Positions 8,728 through 16,898 of a DNA stretch of 64,000 nucleotides are shown in pieces. Position 1 is the first letter of the stretch. Every line of letters begins with the position of its first letter. The notes beneath the pieces are model-generated. The model ran no database searches and was not told where the DNA came from. It saw nothing but the letters and a program-made list of their open reading frames with translations. Position numbers and translations under genes: made by a program. The stretch is from Alkalihalobacillus pseudalcaliphilus. Lineage in GTDB: Bacteria > Bacillota > Bacilli > Bacillales > Bacillaceae_D. The stretch covers positions 32,742 through 96,741 of the forward strand of contig NZ_JAQQWS010000011.1 in assembly GCF_028610675.1 (NCBI RefSeq), given 5' to 3'.

Positions 8728-9822
8728 ATGTCAACAATTATTACCGATAATCGCTTACTCTCTATCGAAGAGAAAGTGAAAAACGGCCAGCGTTTAACAA
8801 TCGAAGATGGATTATTTTTATATGAAACACCAGACTTATTAGGTGTTGCTCAATTAGCCAATAAGGTTAATTTAGAAAAGAACGGTAATCACGTTTATTT
8901 CATCGAAAATATGTACATTAACCCAACGAATGTATGTGAAGCTAACTGTTCGTTCTGTGGCTTTAAACGTAAATCAGGACAAGAGGGAGCTTATACGATG
9001 CATGAGGAAGAGCTCCTTGAGTATGTCTCTAAGCGTTGGAATGATGGCATTCAAGAGTTTCATATTGTCGGTGGTCATAATACAGATGTATCTTTTGATT
9101 ATTACTTAGATACCATTCGTACATTAAAGAAACACTATCCACAAGTAACAGTCAAAGCTTATACAGGTGCTGAGATAGAGTTCTTCTCACGTATTTCTGG
9201 ACTAAGTATGAAAGAGGTACTTCAAGAACTGATCAAAGCTGGACTTGACACACTTCCTGGTGGTGGTGCAGAAATTTTAACAGAACGCTATCGTGCTAAA
9301 ATGAGTCCAGACAAGGCCTCTACCGATCAGTGGTTAGAAGCGCATGAAATTGCACATGGCCTAGGATTAAAAACACACGCGACAATGCTCTATGGTTCTA
9401 TTGAAAGTACAGAAGAACGCCTTATCCATATGGACCGCTTACGTCAATTACAAGATAAGACGAATGGCTTTATGGTATTTATCCCACTTGCTATGCAACC
9501 AAGAAGTGTAAAAGCTAGCCTTAAGAGACGTACATCGGCTTATGATGATATGAGAACGATTGCGATCAGTCGTTTAATGCTTGATAATTTCCAACATGTG
9601 AAAGCTTATTGGATTAACATTGGTGTACAACTTACTCAAATGGCCTTATCATTTGGTTCAAGTGATATACATGGTACGTTAATCGAAGAGAGAATTTCCC
9701 ATTCCGTTGGTGCTCTAACTTCTTCTGGAATTACGCGCGATGAATTAATTCACTTGATTAAAAGTGCTAATAAAATCCCAGTTGAGCGTGACACATTCTA
9801 TAACGTAATTAAAGAATATTAA
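8728..9822 (+). CDS. mqnE: aminofutalosine synthase (radical SAM, MqnE)
   Basis: 364 residues. In the futalosine route to menaquinone, MqnE joins the adenosyl radical of SAM to 3-[(1-carboxyvinyl)oxy]benzoate, giving aminofutalosine. The 4Fe-4S radical-SAM motif is CEANCSFCGF (CxxxCxxC) after INPTNV near residue 70. The GGHN and GGGAEIL blocks and the C-terminal NIGVQLTQMALSFG are typical of MqnE rather than of MqnC. The start follows GGAGGAG with good spacing. It is monocistronic with a strong terminator. B. subtilis makes menaquinone by the men genes, so this gene marks a different lineage; its partner mqn genes are not in the window. Confidence 0.9.
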   Translation: MSTIITDNRLLSIEEKVKNGQRLTIEDGLFLYETPDLLGVAQLANKVNLEKNGNHVYFIENMYINPTNVCEANCSFCGFKRKSGQEGAYTMHEEELLEYVSKRWNDGIQEFHIVGGHNTDVSFDYYLDTIRTLKKHYPQVTVKAYTGAEIEFFSRISGLSMKEVLQELIKAGLDTLPGGGAEILTERYRAKMSPDKASTDQWLEAHEIAHGLGLKTHATMLYGSIESTEERLIHMDRLRQLQDKTNGFMVFIPLAMQPRSVKASLKRRTSAYDDMRTIAISRLMLDNFQHVKAYWINIGVQLTQMALSFGSSDIHGTLIEERISHSVGALTSSGITRDELIHLIKSANKIPVERDTFYNVIKEY

Positions 9823-9835
9823 AGATTATAAGTTC

Positions 9836-9862
9836 AAAAACCACCTTCACAGGTGGTTTTTT
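9836..9862 (+). terminator. terminator of mqnE
   Basis: AAACCACCT, loop TCAC, AGGTGGTTT and six T, 14 bases after the stop. Confidence 0.92.
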
Positions 9863-10023
9863 GTATGAAAGTTTTATGGGTGATTCTCATTTCTCAAGAT
9901 AACATGACCTAAAAAGTAGCGGGCTACGGCTAATTATGGGCAACTTCAAAAACATTTATAAACGATGCTTTTCACTTTGAAATTAGCTGGGCAGCGTATG
10001 TCTCATTCTCTTTTTCCTGTTTC

Positions 10024-10872
10024 TTAAGCTTTTAAATAAGTCCCTTCACAAATCGTTTCAGCTGGTCCAGTCATAAGAACTCGACCGTTCTTTTGCCAAT
10101 TTATGAGTAAGTCACCACCTAATAAGTGAACGGTAATGTCCTGTCCTTTTTCGGAATACCCATTTAATACAGAGGCAACAGCAGCAGCACAAGCTCCTGT
10201 TCCACACGCTTGGGTAATGCCTGACCCACGCTCCCACACACGGAAATGTAATTCATTTGCTTCAACCACTTCGACAAACTCAACATTGATCCACTCTGGA
10301 AAGCGTTGATCTTTTTCAATCACGGGACCTAATTGCTCAACTGGTGCGGCCACAATCTTTTCCTCAAAAAAGACGGCATGAGGATTCCCCATAGATACCG
10401 TGGTCACATATAAGGTTCGGTCATTCACCTTAAAAGCTTCATTTACCACTTCATCCGTTTCTTCTCCAAGCATGGGGATTAAACTTCGCTGTAGACGTGG
10501 CTCTCCCATATCTACCGTTACCGTTTCGACCGTTTCTCCTTGAAGATGGACAGTCGCTTCTACTAATCCTCCAAGTGTCTCTATTACAAAGGTATTAGTT
10601 TGGACATAGCCATGTTCGTAAGCAAACTTTGCCACACAACGTAAGCCATTTCCACAGTTCTTCGCTTCTGAACCATCATTATTAAAGACACGCATTTTTA
10701 CTGCCGCAACCTCTGATGGTGCAATTAAAATCATACCGTCTGAACCAATTCCTGTATTCGGGTTGGCGACCGCTATAGCCGTCTTGGAAAGTTCAGTTTC
10801 TTCTAAGGTTTCCTTAAATAAGTCCACATATATATAACTATTCCCTAAGCCATGCATTTTTGTAAACTTCAT
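10024..10872 (-). CDS. dapF: diaminopimelate epimerase
   Basis: 282 residues. Interconverts LL- and meso-diaminopimelate in the lysine and peptidoglycan pathway, using two cysteines as acid/base. Both are present: NCGNGLRC in the first half (about residue 77) and QACGTGACA near residue 222. The N-terminal MHGLGNSYIY is the family start. The gene reads on from a small Cys/His protein 10 bases upstream, and with yuzB the three form a probable operon. The B. subtilis homologue (YutL) is in the same position. The downstream gap to mqnE holds only a terminator and repeat fragments. Confidence 0.95.
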   Translation of the reverse strand: MKFTKMHGLGNSYIYVDLFKETLEETELSKTAIAVANPNTGIGSDGMILIAPSEVAAVKMRVFNNDGSEAKNCGNGLRCVAKFAYEHGYVQTNTFVIETLGGLVEATVHLQGETVETVTVDMGEPRLQRSLIPMLGEETDEVVNEAFKVNDRTLYVTTVSMGNPHAVFFEEKIVAAPVEQLGPVIEKDQRFPEWINVEFVEVVEANELHFRVWERGSGITQACGTGACAAAVASVLNGYSEKGQDITVHLLGGDLLINWQKNGRVLMTGPAETICEGTYLKA

Positions 10873-10882
10873 ATATATTCCC

Positions 10883-11122
10883 CTACTTCCTTAACTTCTG
10901 ATCCGTCCATAAATAATCTTCATCGGCTTCAAGGATTGTAATGACCTCATGACAACAAGGCACAATTAACCTTACCTTAATGGCTTGTTGAGCTTTTTCT
11001 AAGTCTTTTATTTTCAAATTAGTAAGCACATTACTTTCTTGGCAAAAAGGACAAGTATGAAAATAAATATCCTTCATCTGTTTCTCATATGGCCAAGTGT
11101 TTACAAATGGTATAACATCCAT
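10883..11122 (-). CDS. small Cys/His protein of unknown function
   Basis: 79 residues, not recognised. CPFC near residue 24 and CCH near residue 57 could bind a zinc ion, giving a CxxC...CCH ligand set. There is no signal peptide or membrane segment. It lies ten bases before dapF and 30 bases after yuzB on the same strand, so it is probably co-transcribed with them. It has a G-rich binding site (GGGGGGAAAGGA) before the ATG. The context does not reveal its function. Confidence 0.6.
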   Translation of the reverse strand: MDVIPFVNTWPYEKQMKDIYFHTCPFCQESNVLTNLKIKDLEKAQQAIKVRLIVPCCHEVITILEADEDYLWTDQKLRK

Positions 11123-11152
11123 TCCTTTCCCCCCAAGCCTTTTTATTCTATG

Positions 11153-11389
11153 TTAAAACATTGGGTTCTCTTCTAAATGCTGATAGACATTTTCAACTAG
11201 TTCTTCTGCTGAATCTGCAGACACATACTCACCATTTACAAGAGCAAACAATTCATAAGAGCATAAACCACAATTAGATGTGCAACCGTATTCCACAATA
11301 TCCAAATTAGGATCCTTCTCTAGCTCTTCCATTGCTTTTTGAGAACCACTAGCTAAATTACTCACGCAAAACTCTATAATTGGTCTCAC
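11153..11389 (-). CDS. yuzB: YuzB family protein (DUF1450)
   Basis: 78 residues. Matches the YuzB/DUF1450 family by its N-terminal PIIEFCVSNLASGS and the cysteine cluster GCTSNCGLC. Four cysteines in all suggest a metal or Fe-S site in a thioredoxin-like small fold, but the function is unknown. GTG at 11389 is used as the start because GAGGTGA lies seven bases before it. First gene of the yuzB - Cys/His protein - dapF string and divergent from the TetR-YutJ gene, as yuzB and yutJ are neighbours in B. subtilis. Confidence 0.8.
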   Translation of the reverse strand: MRPIIEFCVSNLASGSQKAMEELEKDPNLDIVEYGCTSNCGLCSYELFALVNGEYVSADSAEELVENVYQHLEENPMF

Positions 11390-11484
11390 TTGCTTATCAC
11401 CTCTACTTCTTCACGTACTATGCTACTCTGCCCTAAATATAAAGTCAATTTTCAACATTCTCCAATAAAAAAGGAAATAATTTG

Positions 11485-11513
11485 TTGAGAATTTGTGACA
11501 GTTTCGTTATAAT
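11485..11513 (+). promoter_or_regulatory. sigma-A promoter of the TetR-YutJ gene
   Basis: TTGAGA (11485-11490), 17 bases, TATAAT (11508-11513): a near-consensus promoter. Confidence 0.8.
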
Positions 11514-11515
11514 CA

Positions 11516-11536
11516 AAACTGACCAGGGTCATTTTT
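11516..11536 (+). promoter_or_regulatory. palindromic operator at the transcription start
   Basis: TGACC-AG-GGTCA (11520-11531) with extended A/T arms; the ten-base arms on each side match at nine positions. It lies directly behind the -10 box, where a bound TetR dimer would block transcription. Self-regulation by the TetR domain encoded just downstream is the natural reading. Confidence 0.65.
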
Positions 11537-11555
11537 AGAAGGGATCATATTCAAA

Positions 11556-13196
11556 ATGAACGAAATGAAAAAAGCCAATAAAACCAAAAAGAAAATTGAA
11601 GATGCTGCCTTAGCATTGTTTCGCGAAAAAGGTTTTCAAGCAACAACCGTTCAACAAATCACAAAAAAAGCTCATGTTGCAAAAGGAACCTTCTTTAATC
11701 ATTTTCCAACCAAGGATTCCATCATGAAAGCTTTAGCGAATGAACGGCTAAACGATGTATTGTCCTATGTAAACCAACCGAGTCTTCAAAATCGGCCGTT
11801 ACAAATTAGAATTCGCTCTTATTTGCAATTCATTTTGGATGAGTATGACACCCACCCTAAATTAACGATTCACATCATTACGTATGTGATTGAAGAAGAA
11901 AATGTGCTTAGAAACCATATGCTTCAATTACTTAACAACTCAATGAAGATGAATGAAATCGACCGCTCATCTTCCATAGACATTTGGAGCCACATTTTGG
12001 CGGCTGTCATTTCCTATGGGCTAAAAAATCAACAAGAACCTAACAAAACACAGCTAATTGAAAAAATCATGGCGATGGTCGAAGTAAGTATTGAATCAAT
12101 CATAATAAAAAGGAGACATCTTGGAATGAAGAAACTTGTACTTTTAGGTGGAGGTTATGGCTCAATGCGAGTCATGCAACGCCTTTTACCAAATGATTTG
12201 CCAGATGACACTGAAATTATTTTAATTGACCGCTTGCCTTATCATTGTTTAAAAACTGAATATTATGCTCTTGCTGCTGGTACTGCTTCAGACCAACACT
12301 TGAGAGTTTCATTCCCGGAGGATCCACGCCTTAAAGTAAAATATGCGACAGTGACTGCTATCCAAATCGATGAGAAATCCATTGTTTTAGACAATGGTGA
12401 AGTGGTTGATTTTGATAAACTCATTATTGGTTTAGGTTGTGAGGATAAATATCATAATGTTCCAGGGGCTGATGAACATACATACAGTATTCAGACGATG
12501 AACAAAACTCGACAAACATATGAAGTATTAAATAATGTTCGTCCTCAAGGAACGGTTTCTATAGTAGGAGCTGGACTTAGTGGCGTAGAATTAGCAAGTG
12601 AGTTAAGAGAAAGTAGACCTGATTTAACCGTTAAATTATTTGACCGTGGTGAGATGATCCTTTCCATGTTTCCAAAGAAATTAAGTGTTTATGTTCAAAA
12701 TTGGTTCGTCGATCATGGTGTCGATGTTGTCAATAAATCCAATATCACCAAAGTGAGCGAAGATGGCCTCTACAATCACGATGAATTCATTCAAAGTGAC
12801 GCTGTTATTTGGACAGCAGGCGTTCAGCCGGTTGAAGTCGTTCGCAATCTCGATGTCGAAAAGGATAAATCAGGACGCGTTATCTTAACACCTCAGCATT
12901 TTATCCCTAACAATGAAGATGTATTTGTTGTCGGAGACTGTGCGAGCCTTCCGCATGCTCCAAGTGCTCAACTTGCGGAAGGCCAAGCCGAGCAAATTGT
13001 GACCATTCTAAAGAAGCAATGGAATAACGAACCTCTTCCAACTGAATTACCACGAATTAAACTAAAGGGAGTCTTAGGTTCCCTTGGAAAAAAACATGGC
13101 TTTGGTTTAATGGGCGAACGTACCCTTCTCGGAAGAGTACCACGTGTATTAAAATCAGGCGTCCTATGGATGTACAAATATCATTCCGGATCATAA
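11556..13196 (+). CDS. TetR regulator fused in frame to NDH-2 protein YutJ
   Basis: One open frame of 546 codons with no stop between two domains normally made as separate proteins. Residues 1-190 are a TetR regulator: helix-turn-helix from about 25 to 60 (GFQATTVQQITKKAHVAKGT, then FFNHFPTKDS) and a helical ligand-binding part. Residues 191-546 are a YutJ-like type II NADH dehydrogenase with VLLGGGYGS, the NAD fold IVGAGLSGVELASEL and the FAD motif VFVVGDCASL. A good internal ribosome binding site precedes ATG 12126, so the regulator, the enzyme and the full fusion could all be made. Absence of a stop might be real fusion or loss of the short regulator stop. The palindrome at the promoter suggests autoregulation, possibly tuned by redox state through the fused enzyme. 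Confidence 0.75.
   Translation: MNEMKKANKTKKKIEDAALALFREKGFQATTVQQITKKAHVAKGTFFNHFPTKDSIMKALANERLNDVLSYVNQPSLQNRPLQIRIRSYLQFILDEYDTHPKLTIHIITYVIEEENVLRNHMLQLLNNSMKMNEIDRSSSIDIWSHILAAVISYGLKNQQEPNKTQLIEKIMAMVEVSIESIIIKRRHLGMKKLVLLGGGYGSMRVMQRLLPNDLPDDTEIILIDRLPYHCLKTEYYALAAGTASDQHLRVSFPEDPRLKVKYATVTAIQIDEKSIVLDNGEVVDFDKLIIGLGCEDKYHNVPGADEHTYSIQTMNKTRQTYEVLNNVRPQGTVSIVGAGLSGVELASELRESRPDLTVKLFDRGEMILSMFPKKLSVYVQNWFVDHGVDVVNKSNITKVSEDGLYNHDEFIQSDAVIWTAGVQPVEVVRNLDVEKDKSGRVILTPQHFIPNNEDVFVVGDCASLPHAPSAQLAEGQAEQIVTILKKQWNNEPLPTELPRIKLKGVLGSLGKKHGFGLMGERTLLGRVPRVLKSGVLWMYKYHSGS
12126..13196 (+). CDS. yutJ: YutJ-like NADH dehydrogenase from internal start
   Basis: Alternative product of 356 residues starting at an internal ATG preceded by AAAAGGAGA ten bases upstream. 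The length and N-terminus (MKKLVLLGGGYGSMRVM) match free-standing YutJ proteins, so this product is probably made whatever the fate of the fusion. It is a flavin-dependent oxidoreductase of the NDH-2 class acting at the membrane face, and a second one next to YumB in this window. C-terminal LKGVLGSLGKKHGFGLMG parallels the YumB end block. A strong terminator follows. Confidence 0.75.
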   Translation: MKKLVLLGGGYGSMRVMQRLLPNDLPDDTEIILIDRLPYHCLKTEYYALAAGTASDQHLRVSFPEDPRLKVKYATVTAIQIDEKSIVLDNGEVVDFDKLIIGLGCEDKYHNVPGADEHTYSIQTMNKTRQTYEVLNNVRPQGTVSIVGAGLSGVELASELRESRPDLTVKLFDRGEMILSMFPKKLSVYVQNWFVDHGVDVVNKSNITKVSEDGLYNHDEFIQSDAVIWTAGVQPVEVVRNLDVEKDKSGRVILTPQHFIPNNEDVFVVGDCASLPHAPSAQLAEGQAEQIVTILKKQWNNEPLPTELPRIKLKGVLGSLGKKHGFGLMGERTLLGRVPRVLKSGVLWMYKYHSGS

Positions 13197-13203
13197 GCAA
13201 AAA

Positions 13204-13229
13204 AAAAGCCATCAATCGATGGCTTTTCT
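13204..13229 (+). terminator. terminator of yutJ
   Basis: AAAAGCCATC, loop AATC, GATGGCTTTT, seven bases after the stop. Confidence 0.9.
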
Positions 13230-13279
13230 TATATAGAATACATGACTCCCCACATAATCAAAAGCACTAACTTACATAC

Positions 13280-13545
13280 AAAACGCTGATTCACTTTGCC
13301 ACCAACAAATATGAAAGCGTGGTTTTGCTCTTTAAGTGGTTGCTTTTCATTCATAAACGGTTTTGAGGATTGTCACACTTTGCCGTAGCCCCGCCACTTT
13401 TTAGGAAAGAGCTCGCAAGAGCTTTCCTAAAAAGATTCAGCGCACCACAACCAGCCACCACCAACCAAAAAAGGTGTAGTATTCTTTCAGGATTAGTATC
13501 CAAAAACAAAGACCGAAAGGTCAAGTTAACTTGAGAAATGAGCAC
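13280..13545. repeat. composite of dispersed intergenic repeats
   Basis: Holds GCCACCAACAAATATGAAAG...GGTTTTGCTCTTTAAGTGGT (also at 35.9, 36.4 and 36.7 kb), the GGTTTTGAGGATT...GTAGCCCC block (also at 2.15 kb), and CCAAAAACAAAGACCGAAAG (also at 18.42 kb). A GGAAAGAGCTCGC / GCGAGAGCTTTCC-like palindrome, 13411-13436, sits inside. An open frame on the minus strand here is judged spurious. Confidence 0.6.
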
Positions 13546-13584
13546 CACCCAAGTAACTTTCAAATAAAACCACACTCTCTTCAC

Positions 13585-13896
13585 TTAAAGATTAGTTAAT
13601 TTTTCTACTTGAAGTGAAATTGATTTTAGGTTTGGATTCCCCTCACCGACTACCTCTCCATTAAGAACAATTAACGGATAGAAATATTCATCATCTTTAA
13701 TTGCCTCTGAAAAATGAATATCTTCTTCTTGCTCTAACTCTTGATCAATATCAATGTATTGAAATGTAATGGAGCTCCCAGGAAACCTTCTAACCAATGC
13801 CGCTTCTAACCACTCACTCGTCTCTTTTGCAGAAGGTAAGTGAACACAGCTAGCACATTTTTGTTTGGCACCATATACTTTAAATGAAATCATCAT
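13585..13896 (-). CDS. yuzD: YuzD family thioredoxin-like protein (DUF1462)
   Basis: About 103 residues. The N-terminal VYGAKQKCASCVHLPS gives a CxxC in the position expected of a thioredoxin-like fold, followed by the SKE/AKET-type helix and a beta region FQYIDIDQ. This is the YuzD (DUF1462) family, thought to be a disulfide or Fe-S related small protein; the function is not established. ATG 13896 is chosen because GAGGGG lies nine bases upstream, whereas the first in-frame ATG at 13905 abuts that site. Divergent from yutI, as in B. subtilis. Confidence 0.8.
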   Translation of the reverse strand: MMISFKVYGAKQKCASCVHLPSAKETSEWLEAALVRRFPGSSITFQYIDIDQELEQEEDIHFSEAIKDDEYFYPLIVLNGEVVGEGNPNLKSISLQVEKLTNL

Positions 13897-13899
13897 TGA

Positions 13900-14286
13900 G
13901 TCCATCCCCTCATCAGCTGATACTACAAGCCTTGTTTTTTCGCTCTAGTTCGCATTGAATACGTTACAATTATCTTAAAACCAATTACATACTTTAACCA
14001 TATGATGATTTAAACAAAGTTTCAAGCAAAAGATAATTAAACCTCTACCTTGAACCCAATTCTCATTACCATTCGCTTTTTTTCATTAGCCAACAAAATA
14101 AAGTCGCTAACGCCATTAAAAAAAGCATGACGGCAAGCTTGTTATAACTTTTCCAATCTTTATCTCTTGCACATTTGTCCCGTTTAATTTATAGTTGTTC
14201 TAAATAAGTTGTTAAAAATCAACGCATAAGCATGGATTTTTTTAACGATGACTAGTATAATATTTAGTAGAAAGGAGTTGTTCAAA
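13900..14286. other. yuzD-yutI divergent intergenic region
   Basis: About 380 AT-rich bases. A TATAAT at 14257-14262 is the likely -10 of yutI. On the minus strand near 14085-14185 a frame encodes a membrane-like peptide but has no start codon or binding site near its beginning. No other signal is seen. Confidence 0.5.
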
Positions 14287-14529
14287 ATGTCAGCATCTGT
14301 TGAAACTATTGACCAAGTCAAAGAGGTATTAGATAAGCTTCGCCCTTTCTTGCTTCGTGACGGTGGAGACGTTGAACTTGTAGATGTTACGGACGAAGGT
14401 ATCGTTCAAGTTCGTCTATTAGGTGCATGCGGCTCTTGCCCAAGCTCAACTATTACTTTAAAAGCAGGGATTGAGCGTGCTCTTCTTGAAGAAGTACCTG
14501 GAATCACTGAAATCGAGCAAGTATTTTAA
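14287..14529 (+). CDS. yutI: NifU-like (Nfu) iron-sulfur scaffold YutI
   Basis: 80 residues, a free-standing Nfu C-terminal domain. LRPFLLRDGGDVELVDV and the CGSCPSS motif (CxxC) that holds a 4Fe-4S cluster at a dimer interface are clear. It hands clusters to enzymes such as lipoate synthase, which is encoded 9 kb away. The start is ATG 14287, after AAAGGAG; the frame continues upstream with another ATG at 14248 but without a site. It is monocistronic, with its own promoter and a strong terminator. Confidence 0.93.
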   Translation: MSASVETIDQVKEVLDKLRPFLLRDGGDVELVDVTDEGIVQVRLLGACGSCPSSTITLKAGIERALLEEVPGITEIEQVF

Positions 14530-14538
14530 TGAACGACC

Positions 14539-14572
14539 AAACGCCTGAATCACTGGATTCAGGCGTTTTTTT
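14539..14572 (+). terminator. terminator of yutI
   Basis: AAACGCCTGAATC/GATTCAGGCGTTT stem and T run immediately after the gene. Confidence 0.93.
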
Positions 14573-14592
14573 CATCGAACTATATTTAGACA

Positions 14593-14820
14593 TTAGAAAT
14601 ATTGATTATATAACTGCTCAGCTTCTTGGAGTGAAGTAAAAATCGCATCATCTGCTTCAATCGGATGATAGAAATCATACAGAAATAAAGACATTTGCTC
14701 TGGTTTTTCTGGGTTGGGCAAAATCGTTGCTTCTTGAATAGTGGCAACTGTTTGCGTATGAGGATTTCGATAAATAACATACACCGACTGGCCCTCATAG
14801 AGTTGATTTAGATCAAGCAT
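14593..14820 (-). CDS. SplA-like TRAP-related small protein
   Basis: 75 residues. The text YEGQSVYVIYRNPHTQTVA and QEATILPNPEKPE...LFLYDFYHP resembles SplA, the negative regulator of spore photoproduct lyase in Bacillus (Pfam SplA). This recognition is from memory of the family and not certain. GGGAGG lies seven bases before ATG 14820, which is preferred over a longer frame to 14841. No splB lies next to it in the window, so its target is unknown. It sits alone between yutI and the threonine operon. Confidence 0.6.
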   Translation of the reverse strand: MLDLNQLYEGQSVYVIYRNPHTQTVATIQEATILPNPEKPEQMSLFLYDFYHPIEADDAIFTSLQEAEQLYNQYF

Positions 14821-14906
14821 TTTCTTACCTCCCTTAATCATTTCATTAAGGTTGTTTTACCCCACTTCCCAACTATTATTCCTCACACAGGCTCCAATCA
14901 TAATCT

Positions 14907-15836
14907 TTAACTGATCTCTTTTTTTCTACCATTTAATACATATTCAACGTGTAAGCCTTGCGTATCTGGCTGTAATATTTCCACTTCAAAAGCAGGATAC
15001 TGTTCTTGTAAGACCTGCTGTATGAACTTACCTTTACTTGCTGGAACTAGACATAACATCGTAGGACCTGCTCCACTTAAGGCTGCACCATATGCTTCTG
15101 TATTTTTTTGAACATACTCCATTACGTCTTGAAGATGCGGAATTAATTGCCCACGGAAAGGTTGATGAAATTCATCGCGGGCCATCATTTTACCGACAAG
15201 CTCCCAATTCTTTTGAAAAATAGCGGCCACTAGCACATTAGCCACACTACTCCCCCGAATAGCTTTGCGAAAAGGTAGCTCCTCTGGTAAGATTCCCCGA
15301 GCAACTTTTGTTTTTAATTCATCAGGAGGGACAAGTAGAACCAATTCTATCTCTGGTACACCAACATGAACAACATCTGTCTCGTTCTCTGTATGTGTAC
15401 CAATCGTTAAACCTCCGTAAATGGATGGTGATACATTATCGGGATGCCCTTCCCACAAACTCGCAAGTCTAACCTTCTCTGTGACCATTAACTGTAAATC
15501 TAACACCTGGTTCGCAAGCTCTATGCCAGCAACTATCGCTGAGGCACTACTCCCCAAACCTCTTGCTAATGGTATCGTACTTTCCATTTGGACGGTATAA
15601 GGTGCGAGTTGTTTCCCTTTTAATTGAGCAATATGTTCTGCCACTTGATAAATTAAATTATCCTTGCCTGCAGGAATCCCTTCCAAATTTCCAGAATTAG
15701 CTTGGAAAGACCATTGGTTCGCCTTATCTACTATAAGCGTTAAATAACGATTTACCGCTAAACCAATAGAATCAAAACCAGGGCCAAGATTTGCTGTACT
15801 AGCAGGTACCGTTATTTTAATTGGAAACCGACTCAT
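14907..15836 (-). CDS. thrB: homoserine kinase
   Basis: 309 residues, GHMP kinase family. Phosphorylates homoserine to O-phosphohomoserine, the substrate of ThrC. The ATP-binding loop PLARGLGSSASAIVAG is near residue 90, the N-terminal VPASTANLGPGFDSIGLA is the substrate-side motif, and GAALSGAGPTMLCL is GHMP motif 3. It overlaps the stop of thrC by four bases (ATGA), meaning translational coupling in the operon hom-thrC-thrB. It is the last gene of the operon. No terminator is evident between it and 14820. Confidence 0.95.
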   Translation of the reverse strand: MSRFPIKITVPASTANLGPGFDSIGLAVNRYLTLIVDKANQWSFQANSGNLEGIPAGKDNLIYQVAEHIAQLKGKQLAPYTVQMESTIPLARGLGSSASAIVAGIELANQVLDLQLMVTEKVRLASLWEGHPDNVSPSIYGGLTIGTHTENETDVVHVGVPEIELVLLVPPDELKTKVARGILPEELPFRKAIRGSSVANVLVAAIFQKNWELVGKMMARDEFHQPFRGQLIPHLQDVMEYVQKNTEAYGAALSGAGPTMLCLVPASKGKFIQQVLQEQYPAFEVEILQPDTQGLHVEYVLNGRKKEIS

Positions 15837-16897
15837 TGCATGACACCGCCCTTTATGTGGGCAAGAAAAGCTTCCATGTCATTTGGAAGTACAGTCGGTT
15901 TAACCGTAATTGTATCCATTGCGGTACTTGGATCCTTTAATCCGTTGCCTGTCAGTACACAAACAACCTTTGATCCTTTCTGTATTTTCCCTGCTTTGAT
16001 ATGCTTTTTCAAACCAGCAAGTGATGCGCAGGAAGCAGGCTCTGCAAAAATCCCTTCCTCCTTTGCCAATAGTTGATAAGCTTCTACTATTTCTGAGTCT
16101 GTGACATAATCAATTTCTCCATTTGATTCCTCAGCAGCTTTTACTGCAAAATTCCAGCTCGCTGGATTACCGATTCGGATCGCGGTCGCAATCGTCTCTG
16201 GTTCTTCGATTACTTTATTTCTTACAATCGCTGCGGCACCTTCTGCTTCAAACCCATGCATTTGCGGTAATCCCGTTCCTTTTTTTTCATGGTACTCTTT
16301 AAATCCCTTCCAATAAGCAGTAATATTTCCCGCATTACCAACGGGAATGACCAATATATCTGGTGCCTCTCCTAACGCATCACAAATTTCAAATGCTGCT
16401 GTCTTTTGACCTTCAATGCGATAGGGATTGACCGAATTTACAAGAGTAACAGGCTCTGTCTCACTAATCGCTCTAACAATATCTAATGCCTGATCGAAAT
16501 TCCCCTTTATCTCAATAACTTCTGCCCCATACATAACAGCCTGAGCTAATTTCCCTAAAGCAATCTTCCCTTCTGGAATAACCACGATACAACGTAAGCC
16601 TGCTCTGGCACCATACGCCGCTGCAGCCGCTGATGTATTGCCAGTAGAAGCACAAATAATCGTCTTACTACCTTCTTCTTTTGCCTTGGCAACCGCCATA
16701 ACCATTCCTCTATCTTTAAATGAACCAGTCGGGTTTGATCCTTCGTATTTTACATACAAATCAACACCCCAATCCTTAGATAAAACCTCTAAAGGAATCA
16801 ATGGTGTATTACCTTCATGTAAAGTTAACGCAGGGGTATCGCTATTGACTGGTAAAAATTCTTGATATTCCTTTATTAAACCATTCCAACTGCTCAT
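15833..16897 (-). CDS. thrC: threonine synthase
   Basis: 354 residues, PLP enzyme of fold type II that makes threonine from O-phosphohomoserine. The PLP lysine is in the segment NPTGSFKDRGM near residue 55, and the phosphate-binding glycine loop PVGNAGNITAYW is near residue 185. The start is ATG 16897, one base after the hom stop codon and eight bases after GGGAGG, which lies within the end of hom; a longer frame to 16915 would overlap hom. Middle gene of the threonine operon. Confidence 0.95.
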   Translation of the reverse strand: MSSWNGLIKEYQEFLPVNSDTPALTLHEGNTPLIPLEVLSKDWGVDLYVKYEGSNPTGSFKDRGMVMAVAKAKEEGSKTIICASTGNTSAAAAAYGARAGLRCIVVIPEGKIALGKLAQAVMYGAEVIEIKGNFDQALDIVRAISETEPVTLVNSVNPYRIEGQKTAAFEICDALGEAPDILVIPVGNAGNITAYWKGFKEYHEKKGTGLPQMHGFEAEGAAAIVRNKVIEEPETIATAIRIGNPASWNFAVKAAEESNGEIDYVTDSEIVEAYQLLAKEEGIFAEPASCASLAGLKKHIKAGKIQKGSKVVCVLTGNGLKDPSTAMDTITVKPTVLPNDMEAFLAHIKGGVMQ

Positions 16898-16898
16898 A

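Noticed and set aside
13351..13584. Open frame of 77 codons on the minus strand after yutJ
   Set aside because: Covers the composite repeat region; composition and lack of a start site argue against a gene.
14080..14190. Membrane-like peptide text on the minus strand before yutI
   Set aside because: The frame begins after a stop with no usable start codon; may be a gene remnant.
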